From contig JARGFV010000003.1 in NCBI GenBank assembly GCA_029210545.1, forward strand, positions 1-50,304: a DNA stretch of 50,304 nucleotides. The letters run 5' to 3'. Position numbers and translations under genes: made by a program. Position 1 is the first letter of the stretch. The number at the start of each line of letters is the position of its first letter. This DNA comes from a bacterium. GTDB taxonomy: Bacteria > BMS3Abin14. The notes under the pieces are model-generated. The model made no database searches. It was not told the DNA's origin and saw only the letters and a list, made by a program, of their open reading frames with translations. Positions 32,760 through 40,724 of the stretch are shown here, piece after piece.

Positions 32760-34367
32760 ATGAAAATGATCGCAACCTTCATATCTCCGGTGAAAGAAAG
32801 CAGGGTCGTTTCAGCGACCGGCAGCAGGATCGTTATCGGACGCGATGAAAGCGCTGAAATCAATCTGGATCACCCTTCCGTATCCAGGACACATGCCCGT
32901 GTCACCCTGATCGAGGGCAAATCCCATTTTTTTCTTGAAGACTGCCGCAGCGCCAACGGGACTTTTCTCGAGGGAGTCCCGGTGAAAAGCTCCACGACTC
33001 TCTATCCGGACCAGAACCTTGAGATCGGTCCCTTCCGTTTTCACCTCTGTGTGACACCAGACCTCAGTTCTTTTCCCGCCGGACCTCACCAGGTATCCCA
33101 TGATCGTTCCCCGGAGGAGGATTCCATCGTCCAGGAAGCTGTCAGATCCCTCCCGGCATTGATGGAAGCTGCCCGGCACAACCACAACGGTGAAGGGGGG
33201 GAGGAGCTGTCCGTCAAAGCTGAGAAGATCCTGTATCAGAAGATCATCCACCTGCTGGGTTCGCACACGGGAACGGGCAACGCCGAAATCCTGACCCGAA
33301 AAGCCCTCACCTTGTCTCTTGGTCTGGGTCCCCTGGAGGAATGGCTTGAAGACCCGGGAGTTTCTGAGATCATGATCAACGGAACCGACTCTGCTTACCT
33401 GGAAAAAAAGGGACAGATATTAAGAGTGAAGACCCCTTTTGGTGACTCCAACCTGATCATGGGCATCATCGACCGGATCCTTGCCCCCCTGGGCAGACGT
33501 GTAGACGAGAAAAACCCTTACGTGGATGGCCGATTGCCGGACGGTTCCAGGATCAATGTGGTCATCCCTCCGGCATCCCTCATCGGTCCCGTTGTAACCA
33601 TACGTAAATTCCCGGCTCGACAACCCAGGATCGACGACCTGGTTGCCAACGGGACGGTCAGCGCGGACGCTGCCTCCTTTCTTAAGCAGGCGGTGCGCAA
33701 GAAAAGGAACATCATCATCTCAGGGGGCACCGGCGCAGGGAAGACAACCCTTCTCAACGTTCTGGCCTCCTTCATCCAGGACCTGGAACGGGTCGTGACC
33801 ATAGAGGATGCCGCGGAACTCAAACTGAATCAGGAACATGTGGTACGCCTGGAAACACGGCCGGCCAACCTGGAGGGGACGGGCGAGATTACTACCAGAG
33901 ACCTTGTGAGAAACTCTCTCAGGATGAGACCGGATCGCATCATCGTCGGTGAGTGTCGGGGCGGTGAGGCTTTTGACATGCTCCAGGCCATGAATACCGG
34001 GCATGAAGGTTCAATGACGACCTGTCACGCCAATTCGCCCAGGGACGCACTCAAAAGGATCGAGATGATGGCCCTCATGGGCGGCCTGGCCGTTCCCCAG
34101 CATGTTATCCGCGAACAGATCGCATCTGCCGTCAACATTATCGTCCAGATCGTTCGTCTGCCCGGTGGCAGGCGCGCAGTAACTCACATCGTCGAAGTGG
34201 ATGGATACGAATCAGAACAGGTCCTGACACAACCCATCTTCGAACCCGACGGTGACGAGGGCGGCGCTGCGGCCACCGGTATCCAGGCTTCATTCCTTTC
34301 GGGAAGCGATATCATGGAAAAGGTCCACTCCCCTTCAATGGAGGTGCGCTCCAATGCACTTACTTGA
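32760..34367 (+). CDS. cpaF: FHA-CpaF fusion: pilus secretion ATPase
   Basis: 535 residues. The N-terminus is a complete FHA domain (about 20-95) with Gly27-Arg28, Ser42-Arg43-x-His45 and Asn66-Gly67, a phosphothreonine reader. A linker leads to the CpaF/TadA motor: SEIMINGTD (202-210), Walker [10 protein letters not shown] (322-330), Asp-box [11 protein letters not shown], Walker B RIIVGE (393-398) and [17 protein letters not shown] (415-431). It drives pilin export and fibre assembly from the cytoplasm. The fused FHA domain points to control by protein phosphorylation. It overlaps tadB by 14 nt. Confidence 0.94.
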   Translation: MKMIATFISPVKESRVVSATGSRIVIGRDESAEINLDHPSVSRTHARVTLIEGKSHFFLEDCRSANGTFLEGVPVKSSTTLYPDQNLEIGPFRFHLCVTPDLSSFPAGPHQVSHDRSPEEDSIVQEAVRSLPALMEAARHNHNGEGGEELSVKAEKILYQKIIHLLGSHTGTGNAEILTRKALTLSLGLGPLEEWLEDPGVSEIMINGTDSAYLEKKGQILRVKTPFGDSNLIMGIIDRILAPLGRRVDEKNPYVDGRLPDGSRINVVIPPASLIGPVVTIRKFPARQPRIDDLVANGTVSADAASFLKQAVRKKRNIIISGGTGAGKTTLLNVLASFIQDLERVVTIEDAAELKLNQEHVVRLETRPANLEGTGEITTRDLVRNSLRMRPDRIIVGECRGGEAFDMLQAMNTGHEGSMTTCHANSPRDALKRIEMMALMGGLAVPQHVIREQIASAVNIIVQIVRLPGGRRAVTHIVEVDGYESEQVLTQPIFEPDGDEGGAAATGIQASFLSGSDIMEKVHSPSMEVRSNALT

Positions 34368-35016
34368 TATTTTTTCGACGTTTCTCACAGGGGCAGCGGC
34401 GACAACCATCACCTTCCTCGCGGCAGGATGGTATGGGAAAAGATCCAACAGGGAGAAGATATCCCGCAAGAGTTCACAGCAGATGGAAGAGCAGCTGCCC
34501 GCCTTCCTGGACACTCTCGCCTCTGGCCTCTCGGCAGGTAACAGCCTTCAGCAATCCATGGACATCTGTATCAGGAAGGCGCCTGACCCGCTGATGACAT
34601 TCGTGCAGAAGATCCTTCTCAAACACAGATCAGGCATGTCTCTCGAAGAGGCTCTCAAATCAGAGGCCGATGAGATCAGCACAGGCAGTATGTCTCTGGC
34701 GCTCAACTCTATTGCAGCCTGCTACCGTTCTGGAAGCAACATGGTCGAAGCGCTCTCCCTTCTTGCTACTCTTTGCAGAGAGCGATCCAATCTGAGAAAA
34801 AAGATCCTGGCCAGGACAGCTCAAAGCAGGATGCAAGGGAGCGTCATTGTGGCTGTTCCCCTGGTCTTCATGATCCTTTTGTATATCGTCAGCCCACAGA
34901 ACATGATCCCGGTGATCCGCACGGATCTTGGCAGAAATATCATGGCAGCAGCATTACTTCTTCAGACCATTGGCGCCCTTCTGATCAGGAGGGTTTTAAA
35001 ACAGGAGATCCTGTGA
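34354..35016 (+). CDS. tadB: TadB inner-membrane platform protein
   Basis: 220 residues from [10 protein letters not shown] with GGAGG 8 nt upstream, overlapping the cpaF stop. Membrane helices at about 7-25 and two near the C-terminus flank a type II secretion F-like domain (LPAFLDTLASGLSAGNSLQQSM, GMSLEEALKSEADE). It is the inner-membrane pilus platform partner of TadC. The stop overlaps the tadC ATG (ATGA). Confidence 0.9.
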   Translation: MHLLDIFSTFLTGAAATTITFLAAGWYGKRSNREKISRKSSQQMEEQLPAFLDTLASGLSAGNSLQQSMDICIRKAPDPLMTFVQKILLKHRSGMSLEEALKSEADEISTGSMSLALNSIAACYRSGSNMVEALSLLATLCRERSNLRKKILARTAQSRMQGSVIVAVPLVFMILLYIVSPQNMIPVIRTDLGRNIMAAALLLQTIGALLIRRVLKQEIL

Positions 35017-35753
35017 TGGGAATTACAGTTGTTACCGGCCTTCTGGTGGCGATGTTTACCACAGGCATCATGGTCCTGGTTACCGAGTACCTTTCCGGGG
35101 ACACTGAACCTGTAAAAAATATGGAAACAAAGGACAGGAGAACTTCAGCGATCACAATATCCGCCATGAGCAGCATGGCCTTTCTGATCACTATTTTCAC
35201 ATCCTTCTCACCGAGGGTCGCGATCCTTTCCACACTGGCGATCTTATTCTGTTGGGCACTGTTAATATCCCACACCCACCGGAAGGTTGTCATCCGAAGA
35301 GCCGCCATCAGACGGGACCTTCCCATGCTCCTGGATTACCTGGTCCTTCAGGTCGAATCGGGCCACTCCCTTCTGTCCGCCTTGCGGTCTGCCCCAAGCC
35401 TGTTCAAACCATCAGCGCCCCTTTGTCAGAGCCTGACAGAGCTCGACCGCCATCTGAAGGTCGGGGAGACTTTTCAAGGAGCCCTGGAAAAAACCATCCA
35501 ATTCATGAACAGCCCTGAAGCAGAAGTCCCATTCCAGGCTATATCCGGCGCCCTGCGTCATGGCACTCCCATGGGTGCGATGCTCCGTGAACAATCTGTC
35601 AGGATGAGAGAGCACATGATCCTTGAGGGAGAACAGTTCGCTAACACCGCTTCAATCAAGATCCTGATACCTCTTCTTTTCTTTATCTTCCCGGCGGCGT
35701 TCCTGGTGATCTTCAGTCCCGTGATCGTGTCTCTGGCAGGCAGGATACCATGA
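35016..35753 (+). CDS. tadC: TadC inner-membrane platform protein
   Basis: 245 residues. Three to four membrane helices (about 5-23, 45-65, 70-85, 220-240) surround a GspF-like domain with RDLPMLLDYLVLQVESGHSLLSALRSA and VPFQAISGALRHGTPMGAMLREQS. It pairs with TadB to form the platform. GGAG lies 9 nt before the ATG, and the stop overlaps the DUF192 gene by 4 nt. Confidence 0.9.
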   Translation: MGITVVTGLLVAMFTTGIMVLVTEYLSGDTEPVKNMETKDRRTSAITISAMSSMAFLITIFTSFSPRVAILSTLAILFCWALLISHTHRKVVIRRAAIRRDLPMLLDYLVLQVESGHSLLSALRSAPSLFKPSAPLCQSLTELDRHLKVGETFQGALEKTIQFMNSPEAEVPFQAISGALRHGTPMGAMLREQSVRMREHMILEGEQFANTASIKILIPLLFFIFPAAFLVIFSPVIVSLAGRIP

Positions 35754-36106
35754 ACGCTCTCGTAAACAGTAACACGGGACAGGTGATCCTGGATGAGCTG
35801 GACGTGAGGTCGACCTTTTTCGGACGTTTAACGGGATATGCTCTGAGAGGTTTCATTAACTGTCCCGGTATGCTCTTTCTTGACACTCCCAGGGTCCACA
35901 CCCTGGGGATGCTGTTCCCTCTGGACCTGTACTTTTTCGACACCTCCCTTCGGTTGCTCGGTTCTTCCCAGGCCATTCGGCCGATGAAGTTCCCGCGGTC
36001 GCCCCGGGGGACCCGCCACATTCTGGAAATCCCGCACCACGCCCACAACCTGTCTGTTGAACTGGAAGCGGGTGAGCAGGTTTCGATCCTCTGGAGCGCA
36101 GGATGA
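35750..36106 (+). CDS. DUF192 family protein
   Basis: 118 residues with TFFGRLTGYALRGFINCPGMLFLDTPRVHTLGMLFPLDLYFFD, then HILEIPHHAHNLSVELEAGEQV, the DUF192 pattern (family also known from ComEA-linked and Tad-linked genes). No signal peptide. The family's function is not established. It overlaps both neighbours by 4 nt, so it is part of the pilus operon. Confidence 0.83.
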   Translation: MNALVNSNTGQVILDELDVRSTFFGRLTGYALRGFINCPGMLFLDTPRVHTLGMLFPLDLYFFDTSLRLLGSSQAIRPMKFPRSPRGTRHILEIPHHAHNLSVELEAGEQVSILWSAG

Positions 36107-37146
36107 TGATCCCCTCCCTGATCCTTATTAAAACGGATAAAAAACAAAGGTACTTTTTGACCTTCAGAAAAGCCCTGGTCATCGGTACCGGAAAAGAGTC
36201 CGATTTTATCGTCAACCACCCGTTCCTGCATGATAATTCTCAAACCCTGGCTGTTAATGCTCCACGGAAGGGTATGGGAAAGAATGGGGGAGAAAACATC
36301 GACAGAGGGAAAGTCCGATGGTCGACGGATGTGCCGGGTCTTCAAATACGCTGCCGGTCGCTGAAGCTGCCCGTTTTACTGGCGGCGGTTTCATTGTTAG
36401 CGGCCATTCTCCTGGCCCTGGTTCTCGAAGCGGTGCGTGGGGGATCCAGTGCTCAGGACTGGTCTGCCATCCCCCTTCCTGCAAGGGAAGCCTATGGCTT
36501 TTGCCGCCAGGATCACAACCATCGGGATGGGATCCTTTACTCTTTTGAGGCCGAGGCAGCCGAACCTCACGACATTACCTTTGTGCCCGGCGGCGAAGGG
36601 GACGGCTCCACACTATCTCTTTCGGTTAATCAGAATCCCCCTCTGAACTCAATTAAACTGCCGGAAGGATGGGGTATGAAAAGAGTGGTCCGGATTCCCG
36701 CCAAAATGATCCAGGTGGGAGAAAACACAATAGAGTTTCGCCGTTTTTCACAGTTACCGGACACCAACGGATGGGGTGTGAAAGAGGTCGAATCGATCCG
36801 GACCGTGGAGCGCCCCATGGACCAGGCCGCCGTCAGACAAACTCTGGAAGGCGCCAACAATCTCCTGAAAGAGCAAGTGCTCGACGGTCCGGATCTCGGC
36901 CGTTTGTATGGGATCCTGAACAAAATTTCGATCCCGAACCATCTGCCCGAGCTGAGTTCGATGAAAAACAGCGTCCTTGATATGGTGCACAACAGGATGA
37001 TCGAAATACTGCAGGAAACCACTTTTCAGATAAGGTCTGCGCGTATCATGGGGGACGAGGAAACTGCCGGGAAACTGGCAGCCCGAACCCGGGACTGGAT
37101 ACCTGAAGAGTGGGAGGAAGGCTGGAGGATTCTCAATGGTTTCTGA
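36103..37146 (+). CDS. Membrane protein with degenerate FHA-like N-terminus
   Basis: 347 residues. Residues about 10-50 resemble an FHA beginning (KALVIGTGKESDFIVNHPFL) but lack the full Arg/Ser/His/Asn set. A helix at about 88-110 (LPVLLAAVSLLAAILLALVL) anchors it. The outside part has a beta-rich domain (LSLSVNQNPPLNSIKLPEGWGMKRVVRIP) and a helical C-terminus. It shares architecture with the next gene and overlaps it, so the two may form a complex in the pilus machine. Family unknown. Confidence 0.7.
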   Translation: MMIPSLILIKTDKKQRYFLTFRKALVIGTGKESDFIVNHPFLHDNSQTLAVNAPRKGMGKNGGENIDRGKVRWSTDVPGLQIRCRSLKLPVLLAAVSLLAAILLALVLEAVRGGSSAQDWSAIPLPAREAYGFCRQDHNHRDGILYSFEAEAAEPHDITFVPGGEGDGSTLSLSVNQNPPLNSIKLPEGWGMKRVVRIPAKMIQVGENTIEFRRFSQLPDTNGWGVKEVESIRTVERPMDQAAVRQTLEGANNLLKEQVLDGPDLGRLYGILNKISIPNHLPELSSMKNSVLDMVHNRMIEILQETTFQIRSARIMGDEETAGKLAARTRDWIPEEWEEGWRILNGF

Positions 37147-38233
37147 CAATAACCGGGATGTTTTCGATGAAGCGACCAATACCGGCTTGAAACTGCCGGG
37201 AAATTCATGGGGTCATAATGGCGGAGGGCACCTGGTCGTCGTGAGGGAAGGGGGAAAAGTCGTCCACACGTTCCAGCCCCGAGGAAAACAGATCACCTTC
37301 GGCCGTTCCCGGAACAACTCCATCGTGCTGCCGCATCCTGCCTTCCCCCGCCAGGCTGGGGAGATCATTCTGGGACCAGTTCCCCATTACCGGGAAGGCG
37401 GTAACGGGAGCGGTTCAAAGGCGCTGAACACTATGGTTCCCGGAAAAGATTATCGGTTCGGTCCCTACTCCGTGCGTCTCATGGGTCCTGGTGATATCCT
37501 GGCTAACAGGGCCGGATCCGGCAAGGGGGTCCGCCGGTCAATGTCCACCATATCAGGGTTTGCCATATCAGGAGCCCTGATCCTGGTGACAACCATTTGT
37601 TATGTCCTTGTCTCCCACTCATGGAACGTTGAACCATTGGAGGCACCGGAAGCGCCCTTTCAAACCAGCCGGGTCGGGCAAAAAACAAACGAAAGCTCAA
37701 ACGAATTGGCAGGCGGAGCGGCTCTGACGGAAACCGTTCTGCCTGTATCGAGAGACACCGTTAAAACAGAGGACCCACCCTTTAAAGAAAGTAACCCTGC
37801 TACAAGAGCGCCGTCCGTCCCCCTGGATCGCGGTCCTTCCGGAAGAGATCAATCCCCCCGGATCACCGCTGCGGGCGTCAACGAAAAAGCAGATCCATTA
37901 AGCGCATCGCAGGGAGGGATCAAGGCCGACCAGTTCGAAAAGATCATTTCGACGGTCAGGTCCCTGCTTGGGAGGGGGCAGATAAACGAGGCGGTGAGGG
38001 CAGTGAGGCCCATTGTACCGTTTGCAAACCATGCCCAGCGGGTTCAGATCATCGGGATAATGGATCCTCCGCTGCAGGAAAAGTACAAAAAAGCCTACCT
38101 GCTTAAAGATTACGAACGATCCGAATCGGTCAGGATACTGAACGACATCGTCATGTGCCGGCTGGAGTTCCTGCCCGCCTGGCAGAAGGCGCAGACGCTT
38201 CTGGATGGATGTCGAGTAACTTCGACGCGGTGA
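37136..38233 (+). CDS. FHA-like membrane protein, last gene of the pilus operon
   Basis: 365 residues. Residues about 35-115 contain a plausible FHA core (QITFGRSRNNSIVLPHPAF...GPYSVRL). A transmembrane helix at about 140-160 follows, then a low-complexity Ser/Pro/Glu linker and a helical C-terminus that resembles a TPR-like repeat (TVRSLLGRGQINEAVRAVRPI, MCRLEFLPAWQKAQTLLDG). It overlaps the gene upstream by 11 nt. It may scaffold the FHA-CpaF ATPase or sense phosphorylation. The last codons enter low-complexity sequence, so the C-terminus could have been altered. Confidence 0.72.
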   Translation: MVSDNNRDVFDEATNTGLKLPGNSWGHNGGGHLVVVREGGKVVHTFQPRGKQITFGRSRNNSIVLPHPAFPRQAGEIILGPVPHYREGGNGSGSKALNTMVPGKDYRFGPYSVRLMGPGDILANRAGSGKGVRRSMSTISGFAISGALILVTTICYVLVSHSWNVEPLEAPEAPFQTSRVGQKTNESSNELAGGAALTETVLPVSRDTVKTEDPPFKESNPATRAPSVPLDRGPSGRDQSPRITAAGVNEKADPLSASQGGIKADQFEKIISTVRSLLGRGQINEAVRAVRPIVPFANHAQRVQIIGIMDPPLQEKYKKAYLLKDYERSESVRILNDIVMCRLEFLPAWQKAQTLLDGCRVTSTR

Positions 38234-38306
38234 CACGGAGATACGCGGACGCGGAGAAGAAGCAACTGTCTTCTCTCTGAGCATGCAAAGCCAAGGGCAA
38301 TCAATC

Positions 38307-38464
38307 TTGATAGGGTCGCAAAAAGTCCAATCCGGGACTTTTCGCTCCACGGAAAGGGAAAAGCGTCGTTTTCCCTTTCCTTACAAATCAATGACTTGCG
38401 GTGCCGGTCATTGATTTGGGCGCCCCGCGCGGGGCGCGTTGATGACTTTTTGCGAAGTCATCAA
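38307..38464 (+). repeat. Structured intergenic repeat, copy 4
   Basis: Left end TTGATAGGGTCGCAAAAAG, four hairpins (third: AAATCAATGACTTGCGG...CGGTCATTGATTT), and right end GCGTTGATGACTTTTTGCGAAGTCATCAA. It follows the last gene of the pilus operon. The 38465-38672 stretch beyond it holds GTACG/GAGG-rich low-complexity sequence and no gene. Confidence 0.9.
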
Positions 38465-38672
38465 TCTTTATCCTAACCTATCCGCACCTCAATTAAAGGA
38501 AGGCTCACAAGAGTATGGCAGATACGAGGCTCGACTGACGAGGGAACCGAAGACGTACGTAAGTTGGTACTTCGAGGTTCCCGAGGAGGGAGTACGAAGT
38601 AGATGGCGTGCTATTGTGAGTCGTTATTACCTATCCTTGACCCCGCCCTGCCCCTCTGCTAAAACCCTCGCC

Positions 38673-38927
38673 ATGGATTTCCCCCCCCAGAACCCCCTCA
38701 TGCTGGTCACCCTCCTGGCTGTGACCTTCGTCATCACCCTGCCCTTCGGGATGTGGCGCGCCCGGTGCCGTAAATTCACCGTCCAGTGGTGGCTGGCCAT
38801 CCACCTGGTCATCCCGTTCATCTTCATCATGCGTAGATGGGGGGGGTTTACCTACTTTTTCATCCCTCTTTTCCTGGCCAGCACTGTTCTGGGCCAGATC
38901 GTGGGCGGGAAGATCAAAAGCAAATAA
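38673..38927 (+). CDS. Small membrane protein
   Basis: 84 residues from MDFPPQNPLMLV; the frame is open further upstream into the repeat, but that part has no coding character. Three hydrophobic segments (about 9-24, 40-54, 62-78) with RARCRKFTVQW between the first two make a small inner-membrane protein. It has no strong ribosome-binding site and no recognised family. A terminator overlaps its stop. Confidence 0.55.
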   Translation: MDFPPQNPLMLVTLLAVTFVITLPFGMWRARCRKFTVQWWLAIHLVIPFIFIMRRWGGFTYFFIPLFLASTVLGQIVGGKIKSK

Positions 38928-38950
38928 AAAGGGCCACGGATCAGTGGCCC
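38926..38950 (-). terminator. Rho-independent terminator for the NHL-cytochrome-sigma-PQQ operon
   Basis: GGGCCAC/GTGGCCC form a 7-bp GC stem with a 6-nt loop (38931-38950). Read on the minus strand the stem is followed by TTTTTATTTG, a classic terminator, about 40 nt after the stop of the PQQ-type gene at 38991. It also lies at the end of the plus-strand gene that stops at 38927, though a T-run is missing in that direction. Confidence 0.8.
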
Positions 38951-38990
38951 TCCTTGTATCCATCACCTATCCTGGATGCCAGCATATCTT

Positions 38991-40079
38991 CTATTCCACC
39001 TTAAGGGCGTAGACGTAGCCGTCGTCGCTTCCGTAATAGACGACGCCATTCTCCACGGCAGGCGAAGAGGAAACCGGCCCTCCGGTCTGGTATTTCGTGA
39101 GAAGTCTCCCATCCTTTTCCGCCAGTATGTACAAAGTCCCGTCCTGTGCCCCGAAAAAGACCGCCCCTCCCGAAACACGAGGGGAAGAATATATTTCGGT
39201 ACCGACGACATGTTCCCACTTCAACTGTCCGGTCGAAAGGTCGATAGCGTAAAAGGTGCCGTCCGTTCCACCCACATAGACCACCCCATCGGCAATCCGC
39301 GGACTGGAAATGATCTGACTCCCCGTACCGAACCTCCAGATCTCTTCACCTGTATTTTGATCCAGGCAGTAGAGGTTGCCGTCGTCGCATCCGAAGACCA
39401 CCATCCCAGCCTGGAGAGCCGGCGAGGAAAATATTCTTGTACCATTGGAGACAGTCCAACGTTCTTTCCTTTCAACGATATCCAGAGCCAGGAAGCTGCC
39501 TTTCTCGGTTCCGAAGAAAACAACCCGGTTGTCATCGATAACAGGAGTGGTGAAAATTCCCGAATCTGCTCTGTATTTCCAGATGTTATCATGGTTATCG
39601 ATATCAACAACATAAAGGTGATGATCGGCACTACCGAATATAAAAATATTATCAGCGATGATTGGAGAGGATTGATTCGAGGAACCCGTCACGATCCGAT
39701 GAACCATTTCACCGGTTAACAAATCGATCATGTAAAAGCTAAAATCGTAGGCTGAAACGAGGAGCATTCCCTTGAAAACCGCAGGAGTTGACTGCACAAA
39801 ATAAGACGCCTTGAACTTCCACCTCTGCTCCCCGCTTGCTGAATCCAGTGCATAGACCGCACCGGTGTTGTCACCGATATAAAGGATTCCAGCGCTTACC
39901 AAAGGGGATGAAACAACCGGACCGGCAGCCTGGAATCTCCATAAAAGGGCCAGTTCGGCCTGTCGGTCTGGTTCGAGCGGCACATTATCCTGATTTTTTT
40001 CCACTGTGGCGCATGAAATCACCATGGAAAGAAAGAGAGCAGTCAGGAGCCGGGAAAAGCCCTTTCTCGCCGGTCGCAT
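38991..40079 (-). CDS. PQQ-type beta-propeller lipoprotein
   Basis: 362 residues from MRPARKGFSRLL with AGGAG about 10 nt upstream. The signal peptide ends in a lipobox (MVISC), so it is anchored as a lipoprotein. The body is about eight repeats of the type VVSSPLVSAGILYIGDNTG-AVYALDSASGEQRWKF, the PQQ-enzyme / BamB-like propeller. No catalytic residues of a PQQ dehydrogenase are seen, so it is probably a binding or scaffold propeller. It is the last gene of the operon with the NHL protein, cytochrome and sigma factor. Confidence 0.9.
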   Translation of the reverse strand: MRPARKGFSRLLTALFLSMVISCATVEKNQDNVPLEPDRQAELALLWRFQAAGPVVSSPLVSAGILYIGDNTGAVYALDSASGEQRWKFKASYFVQSTPAVFKGMLLVSAYDFSFYMIDLLTGEMVHRIVTGSSNQSSPIIADNIFIFGSADHHLYVVDIDNHDNIWKYRADSGIFTTPVIDDNRVVFFGTEKGSFLALDIVERKERWTVSNGTRIFSSPALQAGMVVFGCDDGNLYCLDQNTGEEIWRFGTGSQIISSPRIADGVVYVGGTDGTFYAIDLSTGQLKWEHVVGTEIYSSPRVSGGAVFFGAQDGTLYILAEKDGRLLTKYQTGGPVSSSPAVENGVVYYGSDDGYVYALKVE

Positions 40080-40107
40080 CACAAATGGTCTCCTGGCAGG
40101 AAAAGAG

Positions 40108-40719
40108 TTAATCGTCCTCGTTCCCTTCAGGGATGCCCGCACCCGATTCTTCGTTGAGGATCTCCAGGAGTCTTTTCTTTGCCCTGAAGATCCGCACCTT
40201 GACCAGGTTCAGGTTGAGACCAAGCACGTCGGCTATCTCCTGGTAGGGCATCTCCTGAAAATAACACAGGATGATAACGGTCCGGTACTTTTCAGGAAGC
40301 CGTCCGATGGCCTCTTCAAGCATCATCCGATCCTGTATCTGCATCGAAATCTGCATCGGGTTCTTCAAATGCAGGCTGTCCTCAGTAGACCTGATCTTTT
40401 CCGGAGGAAGGTCATCAATGGAAACCGTTTTGCCTCGACCCATCTTACGATGCTCGTCGATACAGATATTTTTAGCGATGCTGTAAAGCCAGGTGGAGAA
40501 TTTTTTGTCGGGATCATACTTCTTGATGTAACGGTAGGCCCGCAGGAACGTTTCCTGGGCAAGATCGGAGGCGATGTCCGGGTTTCGGAAGAACTGGTAG
40601 CAGAAGCTGTACATCCGGTTTTGAAAACGGGTGACTAGCTCGCCATAGGCATCCCTGTCACCTCTCTGGGCAAGTTTTGCGAGAACAGCATCTTTTCGAT
40701 CCGTGTCGCCGGTTACCAT
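40108..40719 (-). CDS. ECF (RpoE-like) sigma factor
   Basis: 203 residues from an ATG at 40719, 5 nt after the cytochrome stop; no clear ribosome-binding site, and upstream starts overlap the cytochrome. Region 2 (AYGELVTRFQNRMYSFCYQFF, DLAQETFLRAYRYI, FSTWLYSIAKNICID) and region 4 (LPEKYRTVIILCYFQEMPYQEIADVLGLNLNLVKVRIFRAKKRL) are complete and there is no sigma-70 region 1 or 3. It directs RNA polymerase to a regulon that plausibly includes this cytochrome operon. No anti-sigma gene is adjacent; the anti-sigma at 11253-11894 is a candidate partner. Confidence 0.93.
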   Translation of the reverse strand: MVTGDTDRKDAVLAKLAQRGDRDAYGELVTRFQNRMYSFCYQFFRNPDIASDLAQETFLRAYRYIKKYDPDKKFSTWLYSIAKNICIDEHRKMGRGKTVSIDDLPPEKIRSTEDSLHLKNPMQISMQIQDRMMLEEAIGRLPEKYRTVIILCYFQEMPYQEIADVLGLNLNLVKVRIFRAKKRLLEILNEESGAGIPEGNEDD

Positions 40720-40724
40720 AACGA

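Noticed and set aside
38439-38672. N-terminal extension of the small membrane protein from 38439
   Set aside because: It begins inside structured repeat copy 4 and runs through low-complexity sequence with no coding character.
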